The notes beneath the pieces were generated by a model. The model was not told the origin of the DNA. It did no database searches and worked only from the letters and a program-made list of their open reading frames with translations. From Burkholderiaceae bacterium (GTDB lineage: Bacteria; Pseudomonadota; Gammaproteobacteria; Burkholderiales; Burkholderiaceae_D): a stretch of 64,000 nt of DNA. Of this stretch, positions 47,149 to 55,509 are shown one piece after another. The position numbers and the translations under genes are program-made. The stretch is taken from the NCBI GenBank assembly GCA_018261755.1, contig JAGTRJ010000015.1:1-64000 (forward strand), written 5' to 3'. Positions within the stretch are counted from its first letter, which is position 1. Each line of letters begins with the position of its first letter.

Positions 47149-47892
47149 ATGACAGAACAGCCGGATACCGGTTTCGTGCAGGGCCTGATGCCGCATTTGC
47201 TCGAATTGCGCCAGCGACTGATTCGTTCGGCCGCGGCGGTGGTAGTGGTGTTCTTTTGCTTGATGCCGTTTGCGGCCAGGCTGTTCGACCTGCTGGCGGC
47301 GCCGATGATGAATGCCTTGCCGGCCGGCACCAAAATGATCGCTACCGGCGTCATCACGCCATTCATGGTGCCGGTAAAGGTGGTGCTGCTGCTGGCTTTC
47401 CTGATCGCGTTGCCGTATGTGCTGCATCAGGCGTGGGGGTTCATCGCGCCGGGGTTGTATGCGCATGAAAAGCGGCTGGTGGTGCCGTTGATCGTATCCT
47501 CCACGCTGCTGTTTCTCGCCGGCGTTGCGTTCTGCTATCTGTTCGTGTTTGGCGTGGTGTTCGCGTTCATCCAGCAGTTTGCTCCGGCTTCGATCTCGGT
47601 CGCGCCTGACATCGAAAGCTATTACGGTTTCGTGATCACGATGTTTCTCGCCTTCGGCGTGACGTTCGAGGTGCCGGTGGTGGTGGTGGTGCTGGCGCGC
47701 GTCGGGCTGGTGACGGTGGCGCAACTGAAGCGGGCGCGCCCCTATGTGATTGTCGGCGCGTTCGTCGTTGCCGCCATCGTTACCCCGCCGGACGTGATGA
47801 GCCAGTTGCTGCTGGCGATTCCGCTATGCCTGCTGTACGAGCTTGGACTGCTGGTGGCGCCGCATTTCGTGCCGGCGGCCGAGCCGGACTGA
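47149..47892 (+). CDS. tatC: Sec-independent translocase subunit TatC
   Basis: A 247-residue six-helix membrane protein. The N-terminal LMPHLLELRQRLIRS contains the conserved signal-binding Glu, and AFGVTFEVPVVVVVL with ARPYVIVGAFVVAAIVTPPD are family motifs. The cytoplasmic C-terminus is short. It is the last gene of tatABC and is convergent with the degQ-like gene, ending 3 bp from it. Confidence 0.96.
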   Translation: MTEQPDTGFVQGLMPHLLELRQRLIRSAAAVVVVFFCLMPFAARLFDLLAAPMMNALPAGTKMIATGVITPFMVPVKVVLLLAFLIALPYVLHQAWGFIAPGLYAHEKRLVVPLIVSSTLLFLAGVAFCYLFVFGVVFAFIQQFAPASISVAPDIESYYGFVITMFLAFGVTFEVPVVVVVLARVGLVTVAQLKRARPYVIVGAFVVAAIVTPPDVMSQLLLAIPLCLLYELGLLVAPHFVPAAEPD

Positions 47893-47895
47893 GTG

Positions 47896-49056
47896 CTAGT
47901 TTTCCTGCTGCAGTCTGGGCCGCTTGGCCACGGTCACTTCCACCGTCGCTTCGCCTTCATTTCTCTGCACGGTCATCTTGGCGCGGCTGCCAGGCGCGAT
48001 TTGTGCGATGCGGTTGAACAGTTCGCTGGTGTTCGGAATCTGCGTACCCTCGATCGCCACCAGAATGTCGCCCGGCTTGATGCCGGCTTTGTCCGCCGGG
48101 CCATTTTTCAGCACGCCGGCGATGATCACGCCTTCCTTTTGCTTCAGGTTGAACGTGTCGGCCAGTTCGGGCGTGATGTCCTGCGGTTCGATGCCGATCC
48201 AGCCGCGCACCACATGGCCGTTGGAAATGATCGCTTCCATCACCGTTTTCACGGTCGAAACCGGAATCGCGAAGCCGATGCCGAGCGAGCCGCCGCTGCG
48301 CGAATAGATGGCGGAATTGATGCCGAGCAGGTTGCCGGCGGTGTCGATCAGCGCTCCGCCCGAATTGCCCGGATTGATGGCGGCATCGGTCTGGATGAAA
48401 TTCTCGAACGTGTTGATGCCGAGGTGGGTGCGGCCCAATGCCGAGATGATGCCCATCGTTACCGTCTGGCCGACGCCGAACGGGTTGCCGATCGCCAGCA
48501 CGACATCGCCCACCCGCGCCTGTTCGACCCGGCCGAGCGTGATCGCCGGCAGGTTTTTCAGGTCGATCTTGATCACAGCCAGGTCGGTTTCCGGGTCGGT
48601 GCCAACCAGTTTTGCCCTTGCCTTGCGGCCATCGACCAGCGCGACTTCGATTTCATCGGCGCTGGCGACCACGTGGTTGTTGGTCAGGATATAGCCTTCC
48701 GGGCTGACGATCACGCCAGAGCCGAGGCTGGACTGCTTTTGCGTGCCGCTGGGGCGGTCGCCGAAGAATTTGCGGAAGAACGGATCGTCCAGCAGCGGAT
48801 TCTGTTGCCGTACTTCTTTCGCGGTGTAGATATTGACCACCGACGGCATCGCCTTCCTGGCCGCTTCGCGGTAGGAGCCGGCGGCCGGCACTTCGCTCGG
48901 CGCGGCTTCCTGCACGGTGGCATTCGAGGTCACGAAGGCGGTTTTGCGCGAACCGCTCGCGCCGCCTACCCATTCGGGTTTGAGCGAGATTACAATGAAC
49001 CAGATCGCCAGGCCAACCGTAATGGTTTGTGCAAACAATAACCAGAGTCGTCGCAT
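47896..49056 (-). CDS. degQ: Periplasmic serine protease, DegS/DegQ (HtrA) family
   Basis: A 386-residue trypsin-like protease with an N-terminal membrane anchor and only one PDZ domain, thus DegS-like in build. The catalytic triad is His in NNHVV, Asp in DLAVIK and Ser in [11 protein letters not shown]. The PDZ carries [16 protein letters not shown]. It probably handles misfolded envelope proteins or triggers the envelope stress response. The start is the ATG at 49056; the nif3-like gene diverges from the adjoining base. Confidence 0.9.
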   Translation of the reverse strand: MRRLWLLFAQTITVGLAIWFIVISLKPEWVGGASGSRKTAFVTSNATVQEAAPSEVPAAGSYREAARKAMPSVVNIYTAKEVRQQNPLLDDPFFRKFFGDRPSGTQKQSSLGSGVIVSPEGYILTNNHVVASADEIEVALVDGRKARAKLVGTDPETDLAVIKIDLKNLPAITLGRVEQARVGDVVLAIGNPFGVGQTVTMGIISALGRTHLGINTFENFIQTDAAINPGNSGGALIDTAGNLLGINSAIYSRSGGSLGIGFAIPVSTVKTVMEAIISNGHVVRGWIGIEPQDITPELADTFNLKQKEGVIIAGVLKNGPADKAGIKPGDILVAIEGTQIPNTSELFNRIAQIAPGSRAKMTVQRNEGEATVEVTVAKRPRLQQEN

Positions 49057-49824
49057 CTGGACCGGAAAACAGTAGATAGGGACGATCTTGCACAATATCT
49101 AGCGCAGCTGCTGGAAATTGCCCGTTTTCGGGATTATTGCCCAAATGGGCTGCAGGTGGAAGGGAAACCGCAAATCCGTTCGATCGTCAGCGGCGTGACG
49201 GCCAGTCGGGCGCTGATTGAGGCCGCGCTTGAGCATCGGGCCGATGCGCTGTTGGTGCATCACGGCTATTTCTGGCGCGACGAAAACCCGTGCGTGGTCG
49301 GCATAAAGCATCACCGGCTGAAGCTGTTGCTGCAAAACGACATCAGTCTGTTCGCCTATCATCTGCCGCTCGACCACCATCCGGAACTGGGCAACAACGC
49401 GCAACTGGCGGCTTTGCTGGGGTTGCAGCCGGACGGGCGTTTCGGTGAAAACGAACTGGGCTGGCTGGGCACGGTGCCGGCCGCGCTGGCACGCAATGCT
49501 GGCGAACTGGCGGCGCTGGTCGAGCTGCGGCTGGGGCGCAAGCCGTTGCTGGTGGGTGACCCAGCACAGCCTTTGCGTCGGGTTGGCTGGTGCAGCGGCG
49601 CGGCGCAGGGCTTGCTGGCCGAAGCGGCGGCGGCCGGGGCGGACGTTTTCCTCAGCGGCGAAATATCGGAGCAGACCGCGCATGTCGCGCGCGAGGCAGG
49701 CATCGCCTACCTCGCCTGTGGTCATCATGCGACCGAGCGCCTTGGCGTACAAGCGCTGGGCGAGCGTGTTGCGGCCGAATTCGGCATCCGGCACCGCTTC
49801 ATCGATATCGACAATCCGGCGTAA
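49057..49824 (+). CDS. Nif3-like dinuclear metal protein (YbgI/GCH1 type 2 family), start codon unclear
   Basis: A Nif3 family protein of about 250 residues with the metal-site motifs [27 protein letters not shown], and the C-terminal [15 protein letters not shown] with [10 protein letters not shown]. Function in bacteria is uncertain. Conserved coding clearly runs from about 49072 ([20 protein letters not shown]), but the frame has no ATG, GTG or TTG before 49156, which would cut 28 conserved residues. CTG at 49057 is the only near-standard start; where ATG is expected the codon is GTA. Either an unusual start, a start-codon mutation or a sequence error. Confidence 0.8.
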   Translation: MDRKTVDRDDLAQYLAQLLEIARFRDYCPNGLQVEGKPQIRSIVSGVTASRALIEAALEHRADALLVHHGYFWRDENPCVVGIKHHRLKLLLQNDISLFAYHLPLDHHPELGNNAQLAALLGLQPDGRFGENELGWLGTVPAALARNAGELAALVELRLGRKPLLVGDPAQPLRRVGWCSGAAQGLLAEAAAAGADVFLSGEISEQTAHVAREAGIAYLACGHHATERLGVQALGERVAAEFGIRHRFIDIDNPA

Positions 49825-49828
49825 GCGC

Positions 49829-50248
49829 CTATTTCTTCAGCGAATCGCGGATTTCGCGCAGCAGCAGGATATCTTCCGGCGTGACCGCCGGCGGCGGTTC
49901 TGGCGCCGGCTCGGTGCGCCGCGCCTTGTTAATCAGCCGCACCATCTGGAAAATGATGAACGCCAGAATGATGAAATTGATCACGATGGTGATGAAGCTG
50001 CCATAGGCCAGCACCGCGCCGGCTTTTTGCGCTTCCGCCAGCGGCAGGTTCGTGCCCTGGTTGTTGAGCGGGATGTAATAGTTCGAAAAGTCGAGTCCGC
50101 CGAGAAACTTGCCGATCACCGGCATGATCACGTCCTTCACCAGCGAATCGACAATCTTGCCGAACGCGCCGCCGATGATCACGCCGACGGCCAGGTCAAC
50201 GACGCTGCCCTTGACCGCAAATTCCCTGAATTCCTTCATCATGGACAT
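49829..50248 (-). CDS. mscL: Large-conductance mechanosensitive channel MscL
   Basis: A 139-residue membrane channel that opens on osmotic downshock. The first helix has the family signature [20 protein letters not shown], and a C-terminal helix ends [13 protein letters not shown] strong GAAGGAGGAAA ribosome site precedes the ATG at 50248, so the longer frame to 50389 is rejected. It is convergent with nif3 and divergent from sspA. Confidence 0.96.
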   Translation of the reverse strand: MSMMKEFREFAVKGSVVDLAVGVIIGGAFGKIVDSLVKDVIMPVIGKFLGGLDFSNYYIPLNNQGTNLPLAEAQKAGAVLAYGSFITIVINFIILAFIIFQMVRLINKARRTEPAPEPPPAVTPEDILLLREIRDSLKK

Positions 50249-50374
50249 ATTTTCCTCCTTCTTGTTTCGCGCAGCTGGATGACAGCAGCACAGCTGCAGG
50301 ATATGGCATTGTCCGCCGTAGCGGTTTGTACTATAGCAAGCCTGGTGAAAATGAATGCGTTGCGTTGCAGCCAC

Positions 50375-50403
50375 TTCAAATTGGCGCAAGCTTCCGATAT
50401 AAT
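50375..50403 (+). promoter_or_regulatory. Candidate sigma-70 promoter for sspA
   Basis: TTCAAA (50375-50380) and a perfect TATAAT (50398-50403) are separated by 17 bp and lie 90 bp before sspA. The -35 matches consensus at four of six positions. The region between mscL and sspA, 244 bp, has no gene. Confidence 0.55.
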
Positions 50404-50492
50404 GAAAGGTTGCAAAACTTGCGTCCGGAATATCCGGGCGGGCGATCGGGACGAGCCGTTGCTGGTCCCATTCTCTCTAAGGAACGACAACC

Positions 50493-51104
50493 ATGATGGT
50501 TCTGTATTCAGGCACTACCTGCCCATTTTCGCAACGCTGCCGTCTCGTGCTGTTCGAGAAGGGCATGGATTTCGAAATCCGCGATGTTGATCTGTTCAAC
50601 AAGCCGGAAGATATTTCGATTATGAATCCGTACGGACAGGTGCCGATTCTGGTCGAGCGCGACCTGGTGCTGTACGAATCCAATATCATCAACGAATACA
50701 TCGACGAGCGTTTTCCGCATCCGCAACTGATGCCGGCCGATCCGCTGATGCGCGCGCGCGCGCGGCTGATGCTGTTCAATTTCGAGCGTGAGCTGTTCGT
50801 GCATGTGCATACGCTTGAAAACGAAAAGGGCAAGGCGAGCGAAAAGGCGATGGAAAAAGCGCGCAGCGAAATTCGCGATCGCTTGGCGCAGATCGTGCCG
50901 CTGTTCCTCAAGAACAAGTACATGCTGGGCGATGAATTTTCGATGCTCGACGTGGCGATTGCGCCGCTGTTGTGGCGCCTGGATTACTACGGCATCGAAC
51001 TGTCGAAAACCGCCGCGCCGCTGATGAAATACGCTGAGCGCATTTTCTCGCGCCCGGCCTACATCGAAGCATTGACGCCGCCGGAAAAAATCATGCGTCG
51101 CTGA
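50493..51104 (+). CDS. sspA: Stringent starvation protein A
   Basis: A 203-residue GST-fold protein that binds RNA polymerase and affects transcription under starvation and acid stress. The N-terminal thioredoxin-like half has YSGTTCPFSQRCRLVLFEKG, and the C-terminal helical half starts near LMPADPLMRARARLML. Two ATG codons (50493, 50496) are possible starts. The petABC genes that often precede it in betaproteobacteria are absent. It is in an operon with sspB 12 bp downstream. Confidence 0.94.
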   Translation: MMVLYSGTTCPFSQRCRLVLFEKGMDFEIRDVDLFNKPEDISIMNPYGQVPILVERDLVLYESNIINEYIDERFPHPQLMPADPLMRARARLMLFNFERELFVHVHTLENEKGKASEKAMEKARSEIRDRLAQIVPLFLKNKYMLGDEFSMLDVAIAPLLWRLDYYGIELSKTAAPLMKYAERIFSRPAYIEALTPPEKIMRR

Positions 51105-51116
51105 CGCGAACAGTCC

Positions 51117-51605
51117 ATGCCAGAACTGTCTACCAGACCCTATCTGCTGCGCGCCATTTTCGAGTGGTGCAACGACAGCGGCTTCACGCCCTACATTTCC
51201 GTGGTGGTGGACGGATACACGCGCGTGCCGCCGCAGTTTGTCCGCAATGGCCAGATCGTGCTCAACATCAGCCATGGCGCGACCAGCGGGCTGATGATGG
51301 GCAACGATGCCATTAGCTTCAAGGCGCGCTTCGGCGGCGTTTCGCGCGATATCTACATCCCGGTGGAAAACGTGGTCGCGATCTACGCCAGTGAAAACGG
51401 CGAAGGCATGGCGTTCGAGGCGCCGCAGCCGGATGCACGCCGTGCAGAAGCCAGTCCGCCGCCGGTGCTGCGACCGGTTTCTTCGACGGATGACGAAGGC
51501 GCGACAGCATCGTCGTCCGAACCGCCGGATGACGCGCCAGAGCCGCCGGAACCGTCGGGGTCGCCACGAGGTAACGGCCGACCATCGCTGACGAGGGTCA
51601 AGTAG
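51117..51605 (+). CDS. sspB: ClpXP protease specificity-enhancing factor SspB
   Basis: A 162-residue adaptor that delivers ssrA-tagged proteins to ClpXP. The substrate-binding domain (STRPYLLRAIFEWCNDSG onward to about residue 107) is followed by a Pro/Ser/acid-rich flexible linker. The last residues, GRPSLTRVK, match the ClpX-binding XB motif. It follows sspA directly and precedes a tRNA gene. Confidence 0.94.
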   Translation: MPELSTRPYLLRAIFEWCNDSGFTPYISVVVDGYTRVPPQFVRNGQIVLNISHGATSGLMMGNDAISFKARFGGVSRDIYIPVENVVAIYASENGEGMAFEAPQPDARRAEASPPPVLRPVSSTDDEGATASSSEPPDDAPEPPEPSGSPRGNGRPSLTRVK

Positions 51606-51627
51606 GGTAGAATACGCGGTTTAGCGT

Positions 51628-51703
51628 GCCGGCTTAGCTCATCAGGTAGAGCACCTGATTTGTAATCAGGGGGTGGCGGGTTCGAGTCCTGCAGCCGGCA
51701 CCA
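51628..51703 (+). tRNA. tRNA-Thr (anticodon TGT)
   Basis: A 76-nt cloverleaf with encoded CCA. Acceptor stem GCCGGCT pairs with AGCCGGC; D-arm GCTC/GAGC; anticodon arm CCTGA-TTTGTAA-TCAGG with anticodon TGT; T-arm GCGGG-TTCGAGT-CCTGC. A -10-like TAGAAT lies at 51608-51613, overlapping the end of sspB. Confidence 0.97.
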
Positions 51704-51710
51704 GATATGC

Positions 51711-51740
51711 AAAGCCCGACCGAGTGGTCGGGCTTTTTTT
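51711..51740 (+). terminator. Rho-independent terminator after tRNA-Thr
   Basis: AAAGCCCGACC and GGTCGGGCTTT form an 11-bp stem around a GAGT loop, followed by a run of T. It ends the sspAB-tRNA transcript. Confidence 0.92.
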
Positions 51741-51778
51741 ATGCCGGTGCGCGGTTGCCCGCAGTTGCCCTCAGTTGT

Positions 51779-51994
51779 CTATTGCCGGCGCAGATGCGGA
51801 CGGGACAGCACGCGCAACGCCACATCCATCTTCACACCGCGGTTGCTCATGTAGGCGGCGGCGAAATCGGTGCCGAGTTTTTTCTGATACAGGATGCCCT
51901 GGCTGACAATTTTTGCGGTTTCGAGATCCTGGCGGCGAGAATGGGGCGCGGTGACCGTCCGGATACCGTCATTGAAATAATGCTGCTGGTTCAT
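51779..51994 (-). CDS. Small conserved-looking protein of unknown function
   Basis: A 71-residue, basic, soluble protein (TAKIVSQGILYQKKLGTDFA and RGVKMDVALRVLSRP). A strong AAGGAGG ribosome site 7 bp before the ATG and good codon use support a real gene. I do not recognise the family. The sequence looks like a regulator-sized or anti-sigma-sized polypeptide, but no function can be given. The 183 bp upstream (51995-52177) holds its promoter and nothing else seen. Confidence 0.65.
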   Translation of the reverse strand: MNQQHYFNDGIRTVTAPHSRRQDLETAKIVSQGILYQKKLGTDFAAAYMSNRGVKMDVALRVLSRPHLRRQ

Positions 51995-52177
51995 CGCTGT
52001 GCCTCCTTGTCGATGCCGCCGGATTCAAGCCATCGCTACCGATGACGATTGCCTGATATTCACTATTGTAACTGCTGAGCGGGTGCTGTTGCCAAAAAAA
52101 CAGTTGGCTTTGAGCTATCGATGATGGCGGCGAAGGCAGGACGGCAGTTTGATTTATGTCAATGCCTGTACCGACGT

Positions 52178-52783
52178 TCAGCGCGGCATCCCGCTCCAGT
52201 GCGGCGTGAGCGCATTCGGCAATGCCAGCAGCGCCAGCGCATGGCCAATGGTGTGAGTGACCATCTCATCGATTGTCTGCGGTTTCTGGTACAGCGCCGG
52301 CAAGGGCGGGAAGATGATGCCGCCGGCTTCGGTCACCGCCACCATGTTGCGCAGATGGATTAGGCTCAACGGCGTTTCGCGCGCCATCAGCACCACCCGG
52401 CGCCGCTCCTTCAGCATCACGTCGGCGGCACGGGTGATCAGGTTGTCGGCCAGCCCATGTGCGATGGCCGCCAGCGTGCGCATCGAACACGGCGCGACAA
52501 TCATGCCGGCGGCGCCGAACGAACCGCTGGCCGGTGGCGCGCCGATGTCGGCCACGTCATGCATCACGTCTGCCAGCGCGGCGGCATCTGTGCGCGACAG
52601 CCCGAGTTCATGCTTCAGGTTCAGCTCGCCCGCGTCTGACACCAGCAGATGCGTTTCGACTTGCGGCAATTCGCGCAATGCCTTTAGCAGGCGCACGCCA
52701 TACAGCGCGCCGGACGCGCCGGTGATGGCGACGATCAGTTTTTGCTGCTTGCCAGGCTCGTTTGGTGGGGATGCTTGGTTCAT
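52178..52783 (-). CDS. ubiX: Flavin prenyltransferase UbiX
   Basis: A 201-residue enzyme that makes prenylated FMN for the UbiD decarboxylase in ubiquinone synthesis. The flavin site is IVAITGASGALYGVRLL. VAPCSMRTLAAIAHGLADNL and ARETPLSLIHLRNM are family signatures. It is divergent from rluA across repeat copy G. Confidence 0.95.
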   Translation of the reverse strand: MNQASPPNEPGKQQKLIVAITGASGALYGVRLLKALRELPQVETHLLVSDAGELNLKHELGLSRTDAAALADVMHDVADIGAPPASGSFGAAGMIVAPCSMRTLAAIAHGLADNLITRAADVMLKERRRVVLMARETPLSLIHLRNMVAVTEAGGIIFPPLPALYQKPQTIDEMVTHTIGHALALLALPNALTPHWSGMPR

Positions 52784-52854
52784 CGCTGCCTTTCAATCGT
52801 GTGCCTGCATTATAGGGAAATCGAGCGGCAAATCCCAACCGGCGGCCTGTGGCG

Positions 52855-52975
52855 GTCAAAATAACTGACTAACTGTTCATTTCTGGTCAGTAAGCGCCAA
52901 AAATATACTCCGTCCAGTATTTTAAAGCGGCCAGCAAATATGCGGCCTGGCGCCATGTTTTGCTTATATACCCCC
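52855..52975 (-). repeat. Dispersed intergenic repeat, copy G (long form, inverted)
   Basis: Long form in the divergent ubiX-rluA gap. On the minus strand: GGGGGTATATAAGCAAAACA, GGCGCCAGGCCGCATATTTG followed by CTGGCCGC (stem GCCAG/CTGGC), AAATACTGGACGGAGTATAT, TTTTTGGCGC, then ACTGAC and GTCAGT as a perfect 6-bp stem, ending TTATTTTGACC. The rest of 52784-53104 shows no gene. Confidence 0.75.
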
Positions 52976-53104
52976 AGTAATTTCAAGCGTGAGCACACGC
53001 GGTGTCCGCCGACGTGAAAGAAACGCCGGCTTGCCGTTGGCAGGCCTGTGTTGGCGCCACGCCAGCATACAGGCCTGCCGCTTTCTGCGACAATACCGGC
53101 CATC

Positions 53105-54058
53105 ATGCAAGCATCCGCCAGAAAACGCACTTCCGGCAGCCAGCGCCGCGCCGCGAACCGGCCAGAGCTGCCGATGATCGACGGTGTCAGCCCGAGCGCG
53201 GTCGCGCTGCCGCCCGGCGGCTGGCCGACGGTGCTGGATTTTCTGGTCGAGCGTTTTCCCCGCTTTGCGCGCGATGACTGGCGCGAGCGGATGCTGGCGG
53301 GCGAGGTGCGCGACGCCGCCGGCGCACCGCTGGCGCCGCAGGCGCGCTACCAGCCGAACAGCCGCCTGTTTTATTATCGCCGCCTGCCGCCAGAATTGCC
53401 GGTTCCGTTCGAGGAAACGGTGCTGTTTCAGGATGACTGGCTGGTGGTGGCGGACAAACCGCATTTCCTGCCGGTGACGCCATCCGGCCGCTATCTGCAG
53501 CAAACGCTGCTGGTGCGGCTCAAGCGCAAGCTGGGAATCGACACTTTGACGCCGATGCACCGCATCGACCGCGAAACCGCCGGGCTGGTGCTGTTCACCA
53601 TTCAGCCTCCGACGCGCAATGCGTACCAGACGCTGTTCCGCCAGCGCGATGTGGCGAAATATTACGAGGCGATTGCGCCGCGCAACGACAAGGTAAACCT
53701 GCCGCTGGTGTACCGCAGCCGGCTGCAGGAAAGCCCGGCCTTCATGCAGATGCACGAAGTGGCGGGCGAGCCGAATGCCGAAACCGACATCGCGCTGCTG
53801 GAGACGAAGGGCGAGCTGGCGCGCTATGCGCTGCGTCCCGCCACCGGGCAAAAGCACCAGCTGCGGGCGCAGATGGCGGCTCTCGGGATGCCCATCATCA
53901 ACGACCTGATTTACCCGGTGTTGCAGCCGGATCTGCCGCCAGGCGTGGCGCCGGACTATGGCCAGCCGCTGCAGTTGCTGGCGAAATCGGTCGAATTCAC
54001 CGACCCGGTCACCGGGCAGAAACGCTATTTTGAAAGCCGACAATGTCTGAAGCTGTAA
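53105..54058 (+). CDS. RluA family pseudouridine synthase
   Basis: A 317-residue pseudouridine synthase. The catalytic Asp is in PMHRIDRETAGLVLF at about residue 160. LVVADKPHFLPVTPSG and ATGQKHQLRAQMAALGMPI are family motifs. The RNA target (rRNA or tRNA) cannot be set from sequence alone. The start at 53105 is chosen after a -10-like GACAAT; 53174 is an alternative. It overlaps the next gene by 16 bp. Confidence 0.88.
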   Translation: MQASARKRTSGSQRRAANRPELPMIDGVSPSAVALPPGGWPTVLDFLVERFPRFARDDWRERMLAGEVRDAAGAPLAPQARYQPNSRLFYYRRLPPELPVPFEETVLFQDDWLVVADKPHFLPVTPSGRYLQQTLLVRLKRKLGIDTLTPMHRIDRETAGLVLFTIQPPTRNAYQTLFRQRDVAKYYEAIAPRNDKVNLPLVYRSRLQESPAFMQMHEVAGEPNAETDIALLETKGELARYALRPATGQKHQLRAQMAALGMPIINDLIYPVLQPDLPPGVAPDYGQPLQLLAKSVEFTDPVTGQKRYFESRQCLKL

Positions 54059-54795
54059 ACCCACTGAACCCTTTGCCGCCGGTCACGCTGTCGGAGGAAA
54101 ACGGCGTGCGTTACCTGCATTTTGGCACCAGTTGGATTCAGGGCGCGATGCGGATCGATGATCCGGAGGCGGTCGAACTCGAATACGTGCGGCAGATGAT
54201 GGCGTGGCTGCTGTTCATCGGCCAGCCGCAGCATATCGTTCAGTTCGGGCTGGGCAGCGGCGCGCTGGCGAAGTGCTGTTACCGCCATCTGCCGGAATCG
54301 CGGTTGACCGTGGTCGAACTCAATCCGGCCGTAATCGACATTTGCCGCGCGCAATTCTTGCTGCCGCCGGACGATGCGCGCTTTGCAGTCAAGGCGCAGG
54401 ATGCGCTCGCATGGCTGGCTGATGCGGCCAACCATGGCAGTGCCGACGTGTTGCAGGTCGATCTGTACGATGACAAGGCCGAAGGACCGGTGTTTTCGTC
54501 GCCGGAGTTTTATCAGGCCTGCGCCCGCTGCCTGACGCCGCGCGGGATGCTGACGGTGAACTTGTACGGCGACGAGGAAATCCATCTGGAAAACATCGCC
54601 GCGTTGACGGAAGCGTTCGATGCAGTGGTGTGGTTGCCGCTGGTGGATGAAGAAAATCTGGTTGCGCTGGCGTTCAAGGATTCGCCGTCAATGGATTTTG
54701 CCGAACTGCGCGCGCGCGCGCTGGCGATCCGACAGCAAACCGGGCTGGAGGCGGACAAGTGGGTCGATGGCTTGCAGCAGTGGATGTATTGCTGA
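54043..54795 (+). CDS. Spermidine synthase-like methyltransferase-fold protein
   Basis: A 250-residue Rossmann-fold protein of the SpeE-like family. IVQFGLGSGALAKCCYRHLP is the SAM-type glycine motif, followed by TVVELNPAVIDICRAQF and later DVLQVDLYDD. It is shorter than true SpeE and lacks a clear N-terminal beta-barrel domain, so polyamine synthesis is not assured. It overlaps rluA and is followed by an AT-rich gene. Confidence 0.78.
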   Translation: MSEAVNPLNPLPPVTLSEENGVRYLHFGTSWIQGAMRIDDPEAVELEYVRQMMAWLLFIGQPQHIVQFGLGSGALAKCCYRHLPESRLTVVELNPAVIDICRAQFLLPPDDARFAVKAQDALAWLADAANHGSADVLQVDLYDDKAEGPVFSSPEFYQACARCLTPRGMLTVNLYGDEEIHLENIAALTEAFDAVVWLPLVDEENLVALAFKDSPSMDFAELRARALAIRQQTGLEADKWVDGLQQWMYC

Positions 54796-54810
54796 AATGG
54801 GGGGGGGACA

Positions 54811-55509
54811 ATGCGGGGAAGTATTATTGCGTACATTGAAATGTGTCAGAAGGAAGGCGTCAGCTTGCAGCGCGGAATGAACTTTCGGCTCAAGGGAAGG
54901 CACTCCGTGATTCTTATGTCTGTCAGGCCGAATGCGCCGTATAGAGACGAAGTACTGGAGGATGGTGCGGTCTTGATCTATGAGGGGCATGATGCGCCTA
55001 AGAGAAAAAACTATCCTGACCCAAAATTTATAGACCAACCAGAAACAAGTCCCAACGGGTCGATAACTGAGAATGGGAAATTTCATCGTGCAGCTCAAGG
55101 ATACAAGGACGGTGTCAAAGGGCCGGATATTGTTCGTGTTTATGAAAAAATTAAAACGGGTATTTGGTCTGACAATGGTTTTTTTCACTTAGTTGATTCT
55201 TGGGTTGAGCACGATGGGAAAAGAAAAGTGTTCAAATTTAAGTTGCTAGCGGTAGATGGCGTTGTGGACGAGCAGCTAGCGGAGGACAGTATCGATAAGA
55301 TACCTGAGCGAAGCAGAATTATTCCGACGAGTGTCAAACTTGAAGTTTGGGCGCGCGATAATGGGCGTTGCGTGTTGTGTGGCGCAGAAGTTGAATTGCA
55401 TTTTGACCATATTGTGCCTTACTCAAAAGGTGGAACCTCGCTAAAGGCGGATAATGTGCAATTACTTTGCGCGCGCCATAATTTGTCGAAAAGCGACAAA
55501 ATCCAATGA
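54811..55509 (+). CDS. SRA/YDG-like plus HNH endonuclease (candidate type IV restriction enzyme)
   Basis: A 232-residue protein. Residues about 20-155 fit an SRA/YDG fold (YRDEVLEDGAVLIYEG, ENGKFHRAA, DIVRVYEKIKTGIWS, and GKRKVFKFKL). Residues 175-232 are an HNH domain with CVLCGAEVELHFDHIVPYS and CARHNLSKSDK. SRA-HNH enzymes such as ScoMcrA cut DNA with modified cytosine. The gene is far richer in A+T than its neighbours (a 60-base sample at 55141-55200 is 28% GC). It follows a run of nine G and its stop overlaps the next start, which suggests recent acquisition. The SRA assignment is by eye; the HNH is firm. Confidence 0.75.
   Translation: MRGSIIAYIEMCQKEGVSLQRGMNFRLKGRHSVILMSVRPNAPYRDEVLEDGAVLIYEGHDAPKRKNYPDPKFIDQPETSPNGSITENGKFHRAAQGYKDGVKGPDIVRVYEKIKTGIWSDNGFFHLVDSWVEHDGKRKVFKFKLLAVDGVVDEQLAEDSIDKIPERSRIIPTSVKLEVWARDNGRCVLCGAEVELHFDHIVPYSKGGTSLKADNVQLLCARHNLSKSDKIQ

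Noticed and set aside
13606-52975. The dispersed repeats as parts of a CRISPR array
   Set aside because: Copies are kilobases apart, vary in length and orientation, and have no regular spacers.
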